Below, in pieces: positions 1 through 7,403 of a stretch of 44,421 nucleotides of DNA; positions within the stretch are counted from its first letter, which is position 1; every line of letters begins with the position of its first letter. This DNA comes from Sulfobacillus benefaciens (GTDB lineage Bacteria > Bacillota > Sulfobacillia > Sulfobacillales > Sulfobacillaceae). The notes under the pieces were generated by a model that searched no databases, was not told the DNA's origin, and saw only the letters and a program-made list of their open reading frames with translations. The position numbers and the translations under genes were made by a program. The stretch lies in NCBI GenBank assembly GCA_003023695.1, contig PXYW01000007.1, positions 1-44,421 on the forward strand, in the 5' to 3' direction.

Positions 1-87
1 ATTGCCGGACACAGTAACATTCATACCACACTGATGTACACGAATCCCAGCCGGAAAAAGATCCTGGAGAAAATCAATTCACTGTAG
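1..87 (+). CDS. Tyrosine recombinase/integrase, C-terminal end only
   Basis: Frame 1 is open from the window edge to TAG at 85-87 and encodes 28 residues. They read as the last part of a tyrosine recombinase: AGHSNIHTTLMYT holds the conserved (L/A)GH box and, ten residues after its His, the Tyr that would form the covalent DNA link. A short basic tail (NPSRKKILEKI) follows, as is usual. The rest of the gene lies outside the window, so whether it is intact is unknown. A second, clearly housekeeping recombinase (XerC/CodV) lies at 31958-32857, so this one is more likely a phage or element integrase. That is inference from 28 residues. Confidence 0.7.
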   Translation: MAGHSNIHTTLMYTNPSRKKILEKINSL

Positions 88-521
88 CCCCGTCTGGGAA
101 TTGCTTATGGCCCGAAATTCAAGGAATCGTTGCCGTACCCGATCTTGGCTCATACGTCTCAGTCCCTAAAAATTGTACGGTGCGTGGTGCCATTGCTGAT
201 AACACCGCCGCATCTCCGAAGTTGCAACAGGGCCCGTTATAGTTGTAGGGGAGAAAAAACGAATAATGGCGCCAGTTAAGTCCCAATTTCGCCGTGGGCT
301 TACAGATGTAAGGGAACTTTTTGCAGCAAAGAACTGGCATCTCCGATGGTCCCGGGCGTGAATTGGGGTACTTTGCGGGGGAAACGAATGCTAAAACCAG
401 ACACACTCACAGGATAATGGCATTATTAGCCTATGGCACGAGGCTCCTGTCAAAAAGCGCCTTACGTTGGAAGGTCATTCCGTTGTCATTTACGTGGCGA
501 AAAACCTCGGATGAACCTCCA
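88..521. other. Intergenic stretch without a recognisable gene
   Basis: About 430 bases follow the recombinase stop. Short open frames exist on both strands, but none has a good ribosome binding site or a recognisable protein. I see no tRNA-like, CRISPR-like or transposon-end signal. Being next to an integrase tail, it could be element-border DNA; this is not shown. Confidence 0.4.
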
Positions 522-550
522 CTGTGCCGCCCTGCCGCAGGGTGGCACAG
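522..550 (-). terminator. Strong hairpin downstream of the zinc-ribbon gene
   Basis: A 13-bp stem (one G-U on one strand) with a 3-nt loop: 522-534 pairs with 538-550. It sits 6 bases past the stop of the minus-strand zinc-ribbon ORF, where a transcription end is expected. There is no clear U tract on either strand, so it may be an mRNA-stabilising or non-canonical terminator hairpin. Confidence 0.45.
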
Positions 551-556
551 AAATGA

Positions 557-736
557 TCAGGACATTTGCCCAGGAGATACCGGATGGCGAAATCGTGCCG
601 CGTCCCCGTAAATTGCTTCCCATGATACGCTCTCAAAGCGGCAGGCTGGGTACTCGGAACAGGTGATGTGTAAATTTCCGTGGGAATCTTCACGTTCTTG
701 AAGATACCCTTGATGACATTGTGGGCAAGTAACCAA
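557..736 (-). CDS. Orphan topoisomerase-type C4 zinc-ribbon protein, 59 aa
   Basis: The small protein has the pattern CPQC-x17-C-x5-C, ending CSEYPAC. This is the C4 zinc ribbon found in tandem at the C-terminus of DNA topoisomerase I and on some helicases and nucleases (compare the three ribbons of TopA at 33004-35118). I chose TTG at 736 because GGAGGTG lies 6 nt before it; an upstream ATG at 781 in the same frame (74 aa) lacks a good site. An extended -10 (TGGTATAAT) lies about 60 bp upstream and a strong hairpin follows the stop, so it looks like a free-standing gene. It may bind nucleic acid. Alternatively it is the surviving end of a decayed helicase gene. Confidence 0.5.
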   Translation of the reverse strand: MVTCPQCHQGYLQEREDSHGNLHITCSEYPACRFESVSWEAIYGDAARFRHPVSPGQMS

Positions 737-793
737 CCTCAACACCTCCATAGTTGTAAGTTTAGGGCGATGAATTCCCATTACTTGACTAAA

Positions 794-802
794 ATTATAC
801 CA
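794..802 (-). promoter_or_regulatory. Extended -10 promoter of the zinc-ribbon gene
   Basis: On the minus strand the bases read TGGTATAAT: a perfect -10 hexamer at 799-794 with the TGn extension. No good -35 is seen. Transcription would start near 787 and give a ~50-nt leader before the TTG start. Confidence 0.5.
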
Positions 803-956
803 TAGGATGTTAGATTCTATGCACGAAGAAAAAATTTTTTGATAGATAATTGTACGACCTTCCCATTAATGGCATGGAATGGCTGCCGTCTGGTAAAATA
901 AATGGTGGATGACCCAAGTATCTTAGTGAGCACGTCACAACCGCGGAGGAGTCCTT

Positions 957-2198
957 ATGGATCCATTGCCCATTGTTGCGATGGGATTAGCAGCGGGACG
1001 TGGAGAACGAGTACGTCCCCTGACGCTCAAAGGCACAAACTATCTTCGCTCTAAAGCTGTCATTCGATTCATGGGCCGGCGTATTATCCATTGGCAACTT
1101 AACTGGCTTGGCGAACAAGGCGTGCAAAATGTGCTAATCGTAGCCAAAGGAATGGAAAATCGTTATCAAGTCAAAAGCAATGTAGGTTACCAGTATCAGG
1201 ACATTGGCATCTATTACTCTCCTCCCATCTTAGATGCGTTAGATACCGGTAGTGGTGATGCCACCTTGCGCAACGCGTCTTATTTTGGACTGGAACAGCC
1301 CATCTTGGTTTTCCCAGTGGACAGTTTGTTCGATCTTGACCTACAAAAAATGTACCGGATGTTTGAAGACACTAACGCCGATGCCGTGGTGGTCACTGCG
1401 GAGACCACCGCATCCCATATTTTAGGACGGTATGGCGTGATATTGACTGACGACTCGCGTCGTATCCGAGCTTTTAAAGAAAAGCCCTCGGTAGAGGAGC
1501 TGATGACGTTAGCCAATGCCTCTTCTTGGGAAGCCACCCAACCGCTGCCTTTTTGGATGAATGCAGGCGTCTACTTATTGCGACCAGACGTGGTTAAAGA
1601 ACTTAACGAGAGTCCGGCTCTGCAGGTCATGCGCCGTGAGCGACTCGATTTCGGCAAAGACTTGCTTCCCTGGATGGTTAAAGAACAATTTAAAGTACAC
1701 ACTTTTCCCGCTAATGACGTGGGCGATTTAGGAAATATTCCTGACTTTTTGGAAACGATGCACCGCGTATTGACAGGCAAAATGGCCCTGGATTGGCCCC
1801 GGCGACCGGTAGGTGAGCCATTTGCCAATCGCGCTAAGCCCAGGGTCCATCCGACGGCCACTGTGGAGCAAAGCTATCTCGGTGTCAATGTGCAAATCGG
1901 TCCCTATGCTAAAGTTCGCAACTCAACCTTGGCCGACGACGTCACGGTTGAGCCTTATGCCGAAATTTCTGACTCCCACATCGATGAAGGTTGCTACATT
2001 GAATCCTATGCACATATCGAGCAGTCCTTGTTCGGGGTGATGGTCAAGGTGCTTTCTAGTGCCGACCGCCCTACCGTAATTGTTCAATACAGTGGCTTGG
2101 GGGATGAAGTCACGGTGGAACCTGGAGTACGGCTTGAAGGCGCCATTGTTGATCCGCGCACCCATGTTTATGGCGACAAAGTAGTGGAATTCGGTTAG
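957..2198 (+). CDS. NDP-sugar pyrophosphorylase-like nucleotidyltransferase with beta-helix domain
   Basis: A 413-aa cytosolic protein. Residues ~6-240 are a nucleotidyltransferase (GT-A) fold: GLAAGRGERVRPLT matches the G-x-G-x-R signature loop of sugar-1-phosphate nucleotidylyltransferases, and FPVDSLFDLD is the metal-binding region. Residues ~285-413 look like hexapeptide/left-handed beta-helix repeats (HPTATVEQSYLGVNVQIGP...), as in GlgC and GlmU. Family knowledge says it makes an NDP-sugar from a sugar-1-phosphate and NTP; the sugar and base cannot be read from sequence. Start ATG has GGAGGAG 6 nt upstream. It lies 3 kb before otsA-otsB, so supplying NDP-glucose for trehalose synthesis is possible. 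Its stop overlaps that of the convergent gene. Confidence 0.8.
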   Translation: MDPLPIVAMGLAAGRGERVRPLTLKGTNYLRSKAVIRFMGRRIIHWQLNWLGEQGVQNVLIVAKGMENRYQVKSNVGYQYQDIGIYYSPPILDALDTGSGDATLRNASYFGLEQPILVFPVDSLFDLDLQKMYRMFEDTNADAVVVTAETTASHILGRYGVILTDDSRRIRAFKEKPSVEELMTLANASSWEATQPLPFWMNAGVYLLRPDVVKELNESPALQVMRRERLDFGKDLLPWMVKEQFKVHTFPANDVGDLGNIPDFLETMHRVLTGKMALDWPRRPVGEPFANRAKPRVHPTATVEQSYLGVNVQIGPYAKVRNSTLADDVTVEPYAEISDSHIDEGCYIESYAHIEQSLFGVMVKVLSSADRPTVIVQYSGLGDEVTVEPGVRLEGAIVDPRTHVYGDKVVEFG

Positions 2199-3352
2199 CG
2201 GTCAGGTTTTGGCGATGGTCGCTGGTTCGGATCAGGCGATTCCGAACTGGCGACCATTTGACTGGGCAACACTACTTTTTCCCGCCAAACCCTCACTGCC
2301 GCAACCCAAGCCGCCACCAAAATTCCCGCTGCCGGTACGGCGAATAACGCACCCCAAATGCCTTGCAATTCTGCCCCAATCATCAAGGCCACCACAGACA
2401 GCACTGGATGCAACCCCACCTGATTTCTTATGATCCGTGGACCCAATATTTGAGATTCCAACAAGTGGATAGCGGCAAGAAGTACCAAAACTTCTGGCAC
2501 GGCGACCCAGGGGTTGTTGAAGAGCGCTAGGACCAACGGCAAAATCGCTCCTAACACCGGTCCTAATAACGGAATGAGTTCCATTACCGCAGCAAATACA
2601 CCAATGACCAGGGGGTATGGCAGCCCAATGATCCAACTCCCCAACCCAAAGCCGCTACCAACAATCAAAGACAGGAGAAACTGACCACGTACGTACCCGC
2701 CAATCACGCGGGTTAAAGTATGTTCGACAGCTAATAAACTCTCCCGATGCTGGTGGGGCACTAGGCGCAATACCGCCACTTGGATTCGATCGGCTTCCAG
2801 CAACAAATATATGGTAATAAACAGAATAATGACACCGTCCACAATGAAATCAATCAGATTAGTCACGATGACAACGGTCTGCTTGACAATAAAAGTGGAC
2901 AACTGACCCATGCTGCTGAAAATTTTATCCTCGATTTGGGTCACACTAATCTTCAGTCCAATGTTGGATAGACCATTCAAAATGCGTGGGGTATGGCGGG
3001 TGACGATGTGAAACTCCGTGGGCAACCGGGCGACCAAAACGGCTAATTGCGATGCAATGACCGTGACCAACAGAACACTGCCCGCCACTAATACCACCAC
3101 ACTCAATCCGGCTACAACTAACACCGCCCACGGTCGTTTCCAGATCAAGGCTAGGCGTTCCACTAACGGACTTAAGGTAATTTCAAACATCATAGCCAAT
3201 ACTAGCACCACAACCACATTGGCAATCCGTGATAGCGCCATGGTGGCAGCAATTAAAATAATGCCAATGCCAATAATCACCAGGACGAGGTCCCGAAGGC
3301 GTGCCAGTGTGGTCGTTGACCCTGAACCACGTGGAGATGGTGGATTGGTCAT
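2195..3352 (-). CDS. AI-2E/PerM family membrane protein
   Basis: A 385-aa protein with the layout of the AI-2E transporter (UPF0118/PerM/YdiK) family: two N-terminal membrane helices, a third at ~65-95, a soluble amphipathic central part (~100-160), then a group of helices to ~355, ending in a charged proline-rich tail. The glycine-rich stretch around GSGFGLGSWIIGLPYPLVIGV and the LIPLLGPVLGA block are typical. Members export small molecules or ions; the true substrate here is unknown. AGGAGG precedes the ATG. Its TAA overlaps the TAG of the convergent nucleotidyltransferase gene by two bases. Confidence 0.8.
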   Translation of the reverse strand: MTNPPSPRGSGSTTTLARLRDLVLVIIGIGIILIAATMALSRIANVVVVLVLAMMFEITLSPLVERLALIWKRPWAVLVVAGLSVVVLVAGSVLLVTVIASQLAVLVARLPTEFHIVTRHTPRILNGLSNIGLKISVTQIEDKIFSSMGQLSTFIVKQTVVIVTNLIDFIVDGVIILFITIYLLLEADRIQVAVLRLVPHQHRESLLAVEHTLTRVIGGYVRGQFLLSLIVGSGFGLGSWIIGLPYPLVIGVFAAVMELIPLLGPVLGAILPLVLALFNNPWVAVPEVLVLLAAIHLLESQILGPRIIRNQVGLHPVLSVVALMIGAELQGIWGALFAVPAAGILVAAWVAAVRVWREKVVLPSQMVASSESPDPNQRPSPKPDR

Positions 3353-3490
3353 TCAAGCCCCTCCTGTGGGTATCGTTCGCTACCTTTTCATTCTATAGTG
3401 TTCCAAGGGTGAGCGAACAGCATTTAGACGAAATTTGCTAGCGTTGTGGGGATTCTCGAAGTTTCCGGGACCAAGCCTGAGGATGAGACC

Positions 3491-3499
3491 TGATATACT
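3491..3499 (+). promoter_or_regulatory. Extended -10 promoter upstream of murJ
   Basis: TGATATACT gives a -10 (TATACT, 3494-3499) with TGn extension, 36 bases before the proposed murJ start. No convincing -35. It could drive murJ-otsA-otsB. Confidence 0.4.
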
Positions 3500-3534
3500 A
3501 GTGAAGAAGCAATCTTTTTTTAGGAGGGCGCGCT

Positions 3535-5127
3535 CTGAAAAGTCGTGTACACCCGCGCCGGTCACGAACCGGGTCCCATAGCATTGGTGCGTCTGCGACC
3601 ATAATCTTTGGCGCCACGTTAATTAGCCGTATCAGTGGGTTTTTTCGAGAAATCGTCATGGCGGCATATTTTGGTACATCCCAATTGACAGATGCCTGGC
3701 TAATGGCGTCGATGTTGCCCAATTTACTGTTTAGTACCGTCAATGCCGTGATTTCCACGACGATGATTCCCATCATGACGGAAGGAGATGCCCAATACTC
3801 ACCGGCTTCGGTACAACGGTTTTTAAATGAATTATTCACAGCAATCGTTATGCTGTCTTTCATCTTAATTCTGTTTGGTGAAGCCTTGGCACCGGAAATT
3901 ATCCATTTGGTGGCCCTTGGCTTCCATGGCCGAGAAGTGCCCTTGACCATCGAAATGACCCGCATTATGGTGCCAACGATCATATTTTGGGGCCTTTCAG
4001 GAATTATTGTGGGCGTCTTGCAAGAGCGTGAGCAATATTTTCTTCCTTCAGTATCTCCGGCCGCTGTCAACGTGGTGAGAATCGCAACCATTATTGTGTT
4101 GGGCAAGTTGTGGAGTATTCAAGGGGTTGCCTTAGGCTTCACCCTCGCCGTGATTTCCCAATTGTTCGTCACCTGGCCCGCTTTAAAACGACTACGCCTG
4201 ACACTGCATTTTCGATGGCACTTTAGCCACCCTTTGCTGCGGCAGATGATAAAAATGGCAGGGCCGTATTTCCTGGTTAGTTCTGTGGGCACCGTAGGCG
4301 TGATAGTCGACAGAATATTGGCTTCCACGCAGGTAACCGGAAGCTTAGCCGCGTTAAACTACTCCTATGTGCTCATACAAATTCCAGTGGGTTTGTTGAT
4401 TGCATCCTTGGCCACGCCAATTTATACCCGGCTGTCCCACCACCACAGCCGCCACGACCAGGACCTGTTCCATACCCTCGCCATGAAAGGGTTTCGCCTG
4501 GTACTACTGGTGATTGTTCCAATCACCTTGTGGTTTATCATCCTGAGGGTCCCGATTTTGCGGCTATTGTATCAACACGGTGCGTTTTCCAACCGTTCCA
4601 CCACACTCACGGCGGGTACACTGCTATATTTTGCCGTTGGCTTGCCCGGTTTTGGCCTATCGTTTTACTTGCAAAAACTATTTTTTGCTACCCAAAATAC
4701 GCGGAGCCCCTCACGGTTTAGCATCATCACCATCTTAGTGAATATTATTGGCGATTTAATCTTGGTACAGGTGATGCATACCGATGGATTGGCTTTAGCG
4801 ACGGCAGCAGCAGCATGGGTAAACACGGGTCTCTTAACCTGGGCTGTATTTCGTGACCATAAGCTGCGAAACCGTCTCGGATTTCGACGCACCTTTTCCA
4901 TACTGGCCGCCGGCGCCACACCCATGCTCCTGATCCTGATAGCGACAAGCCACTGGTTGCATTTAAACCGGATCACCGGTCCCCTCTCCTTGCTTTTTGG
5001 ATTAGGTTTGTGTGCTGTCATCTCGGGCATCACCTTTGTGTTGGTGTTAGCGCTATTGCACTATCCAGAAATCGACGACGCTCGCCGTTGGCTGCACTCA
5101 CGAAGCGCGATGCCGCGACCCCGATAA
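3535..5127 (+). CDS. murJ: MurJ/MviN lipid II flippase, apparent CTG start
   Basis: A multi-pass membrane protein of the MOP superfamily that flips lipid II for peptidoglycan synthesis. The first ATG (3658) would start at MAAYFGTS, inside the first conserved block. The same frame is open upstream and encodes the usual beginning, including SATIIFGATLISRISGFFREIV. Upstream the only codon placed for a ribosome site is CTG at 3535, 7 nt after AGGAGG (3522-3527). From there the product is 530 aa, normal for MurJ; from 3658 it is 489 aa and lacks helix 1. No ATG, GTG or TTG lies in frame between. Roughly 14 hydrophobic segments follow. It is 52 bases upstream of otsA and probably co-transcribed with it. 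Confidence 0.85.
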   Translation: MKSRVHPRRSRTGSHSIGASATIIFGATLISRISGFFREIVMAAYFGTSQLTDAWLMASMLPNLLFSTVNAVISTTMIPIMTEGDAQYSPASVQRFLNELFTAIVMLSFILILFGEALAPEIIHLVALGFHGREVPLTIEMTRIMVPTIIFWGLSGIIVGVLQEREQYFLPSVSPAAVNVVRIATIIVLGKLWSIQGVALGFTLAVISQLFVTWPALKRLRLTLHFRWHFSHPLLRQMIKMAGPYFLVSSVGTVGVIVDRILASTQVTGSLAALNYSYVLIQIPVGLLIASLATPIYTRLSHHHSRHDQDLFHTLAMKGFRLVLLVIVPITLWFIILRVPILRLLYQHGAFSNRSTTLTAGTLLYFAVGLPGFGLSFYLQKLFFATQNTRSPSRFSIITILVNIIGDLILVQVMHTDGLALATAAAAWVNTGLLTWAVFRDHKLRNRLGFRRTFSILAAGATPMLLILIATSHWLHLNRITGPLSLLFGLGLCAVISGITFVLVLALLHYPEIDDARRWLHSRSAMPRPR

Positions 5128-5179
5128 ATTTTCTCCCAATGTGTTACCATTATTATGATGACAAATTGTGGAGGACATT

Positions 5180-6628
5180 ATGGATTCTTGGTATCAACCG
5201 CGTTCCCTCGTTGTCGTAACCAATCGGGAACCCTATGTGGACGAAAAAACTGCCAGTGGCATCCGCCGGTTGGAAACGGCGGGAGGGGTAGTGTCAGCTC
5301 TGGATCCGGTGTTGCGACAGGTGCATGGGGCTTGGGTTGCCTGGGGCAGCGGTTCCGGCGACCGGGAGACGGCGCCCCATGGAGTGCGTATGGTGCCTCC
5401 TCAAGCGCCCGAATATACGTTGCACCGCATCTTTCTCTCTCCCGAAGAGGTCAACGGCTATTATAACCATTACGCAAATCAGGGGCTTTGGCCGTTAAGC
5501 CATATGCTGATTGAGCGTACTCAATTTGCCCGCGAAGACTTTCAAATTTATCGCACAGTCAATCGCAAGTTTGCCCGGCGCACCGCCCAAATCGCGCCAC
5601 AAAATGGTGCGATTTTTTCTCATGACTATCAACTAGCCTTATTCCCGCGCCTCATTCGCGAGATGCGCCCCGACGTTGCTGTCGCCCATTTTTGGCACAT
5701 TCCCTGGCCCCCGTTCACCATTTTTCGCCTTTGCCCACAACATCAGGAAATCGTGCGAGGGTTGCTGGGCGCCGATATCCTTGGGTTTCAAACGCCTCAA
5801 GATGTGGATAATTTCTTAACGGCTGTCGAACGCGGACTCAAGTATCCTGTGGACCGCGAAACCCTTACCATAAAGCTTCCCAATCGGGAGGTCACGGTTA
5901 GGGACTATCCGATCTCGGTGGATATTACCGCCATCGAAAAAATGGTCGAAAGCCCGCGAATCGTTCGTTGGACCCGGGCCATCCGTCATAAAGCGGAATC
6001 CTATCAAGTTATGCTAGGAATTTCGGTGGATCGAGGTGATTACACCAAGGGCCTCTTACAACGACTAATGGCATTGGAGGAATTTCTTGAGCGATATCCG
6101 GAGTATCAAGGACGTATTGTGTTCCTTCAAATCGTAGTGCCCACCCGGACTGCAGTACGCGAATACCGACTTCTCCATCAAAAAGTGACCGACGAATCGG
6201 CGCGCCTTAATCGCAAGTTTGCCCAAAATGGGTGGCAGCCCATCATTCATGTACCACGCAGTTTGGATCGTCCCCGTCTTATGGGCTTATTTCGCGCAGC
6301 CGATTTTGCTATCGTAAGTTCCCTTTTTGATGGGATGAATCTTGTTGCCAAAGAATTTATCTCGGCACAACTCGACAATCGTGGCGTGTTACTGTTAAGC
6401 GAGACGGCGGGCGCCGCCGCCGAATTAGACGAAGCCTTTCACTTCAATCCGTTAGATTCCGGAAATTTTGCCGACCAATTGGCGCACGCTCTGCAAACCC
6501 CCATTCGCGAACGGGTTCAACGCATTCAATTGATGCGGCAGCATATCCATCATCATACAATTTACGACTGGATGCGACAGATTGTCGGAACCTTAGACCA
6601 GGTGGCCCAAGATTATGCCTCACGATGA
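5180..6628 (+). CDS. otsA: Trehalose-6-phosphate synthase (GT20)
   Basis: A 482-aa GT20 glucosyltransferase that joins NDP-glucose and glucose-6-phosphate to give trehalose-6-phosphate in the cytosol. Visible family blocks: VVVTNREPY at the N-terminus, [28 protein letters not shown] (Arg/Lys that bind the donor phosphates) and [17 protein letters not shown] near the C-terminus. I chose ATG 5180 because GGAGG ends 5 nt before it; a GTG at 5168 in frame overlaps that site. The N-terminal VTNREPY differs from the SNRLP of E. coli OtsA, so a related acceptor such as glycerol-3-phosphate cannot be excluded, but the following otsB supports trehalose. Confidence 0.85.
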   Translation: MDSWYQPRSLVVVTNREPYVDEKTASGIRRLETAGGVVSALDPVLRQVHGAWVAWGSGSGDRETAPHGVRMVPPQAPEYTLHRIFLSPEEVNGYYNHYANQGLWPLSHMLIERTQFAREDFQIYRTVNRKFARRTAQIAPQNGAIFSHDYQLALFPRLIREMRPDVAVAHFWHIPWPPFTIFRLCPQHQEIVRGLLGADILGFQTPQDVDNFLTAVERGLKYPVDRETLTIKLPNREVTVRDYPISVDITAIEKMVESPRIVRWTRAIRHKAESYQVMLGISVDRGDYTKGLLQRLMALEEFLERYPEYQGRIVFLQIVVPTRTAVREYRLLHQKVTDESARLNRKFAQNGWQPIIHVPRSLDRPRLMGLFRAADFAIVSSLFDGMNLVAKEFISAQLDNRGVLLLSETAGAAAELDEAFHFNPLDSGNFADQLAHALQTPIRERVQRIQLMRQHIHHHTIYDWMRQIVGTLDQVAQDYASR

Positions 6629-7403
6629 GACTGCACTATACCGGCGACTACGGCAGATGCCACCCCCCAGGATCTGCCCCTGGCTCTGGGTTTTTGATTT
6701 CGATGGCACCTTAGTGAACCTTGAGGCTCACCCAAATCAGGTAAAGGTGCCCCAGCCATTGCTCAACGATTTGCTTCAACTTACCCAACTGCCGGGCCAC
6801 ACTGTTGCCATCATTAGCGGGCGCACCATAGACGACCTGCGGACGTATCTCGGATCCATTCCCCTACTCTGGATGGCTGGTGACCATGGTGCTGAAGTGC
6901 TTGGCCCTGATTGGCACTGGATTCATGGAAACGCCGCTGCCTTAACCCGGCAATTCACCCAATTGGCACAGGAATTATCCCGCCAGCTATCGGAGTTGCC
7001 GGGGGTTTACGTTGAAGCCAAACGCTATTCGCTGGGAATTCATTACCGTCTCGCTGATGATGAGACCACCCGCATTCTAAAAAGAATGCTGGCAACGATG
7101 CCCATGCCCTCGGGCATGGCTTTTAAACATAGCCACTTATGCGTGGAAATCCGTCCCGTTCCCGGCCCCACTAAGGCTGATGCTATGGCAATTATTCGCA
7201 ATCAGGTGCAATCCCCCGATATTGGCTCGCTTGCTTTAGTATTCGGCGATGATCAAACCGACGAGGATATGTTTCAGGCAGCCTATCGCGAAGATGTCAC
7301 GGTGTGGATAGGAACTGACGCGAGAACCACCGCGGCAGAATTTCAAATGGATAGTCCACACAGGGTGGCTGCATTGATTCGCTGGGCTTTGGCAGGCACC
7401 TAA
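6615..7403 (+). CDS. otsB: Trehalose-6-phosphate phosphatase (HAD family)
   Basis: A 262-aa HAD hydrolase that removes phosphate from trehalose-6-phosphate. The catalytic motif I is FDFDGTLVN (nucleophile and acid Asp), motif II is in AIISGR, and motif IV is FGDDQTDEDMF; the cap lies between. It overlaps the end of otsA by 14 bases, a sign of translational coupling. Trehalose is a stress protectant, consistent with an organism facing osmotic, acid or heat stress. The stop (TAA 7401-7403) overlaps the stop of the convergent methionine operon, so no terminator fits between. Confidence 0.9.
   Translation: MPHDETALYRRLRQMPPPRICPWLWVFDFDGTLVNLEAHPNQVKVPQPLLNDLLQLTQLPGHTVAIISGRTIDDLRTYLGSIPLLWMAGDHGAEVLGPDWHWIHGNAAALTRQFTQLAQELSRQLSELPGVYVEAKRYSLGIHYRLADDETTRILKRMLATMPMPSGMAFKHSHLCVEIRPVPGPTKADAMAIIRNQVQSPDIGSLALVFGDDQTDEDMFQAAYREDVTVWIGTDARTTAAEFQMDSPHRVAALIRWALAGT

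Noticed and set aside
3498..4106. Minus-strand open frame of 202 codons
   Set aside because: Antisense to murJ, whose conserved N-terminus is encoded on the plus strand here.
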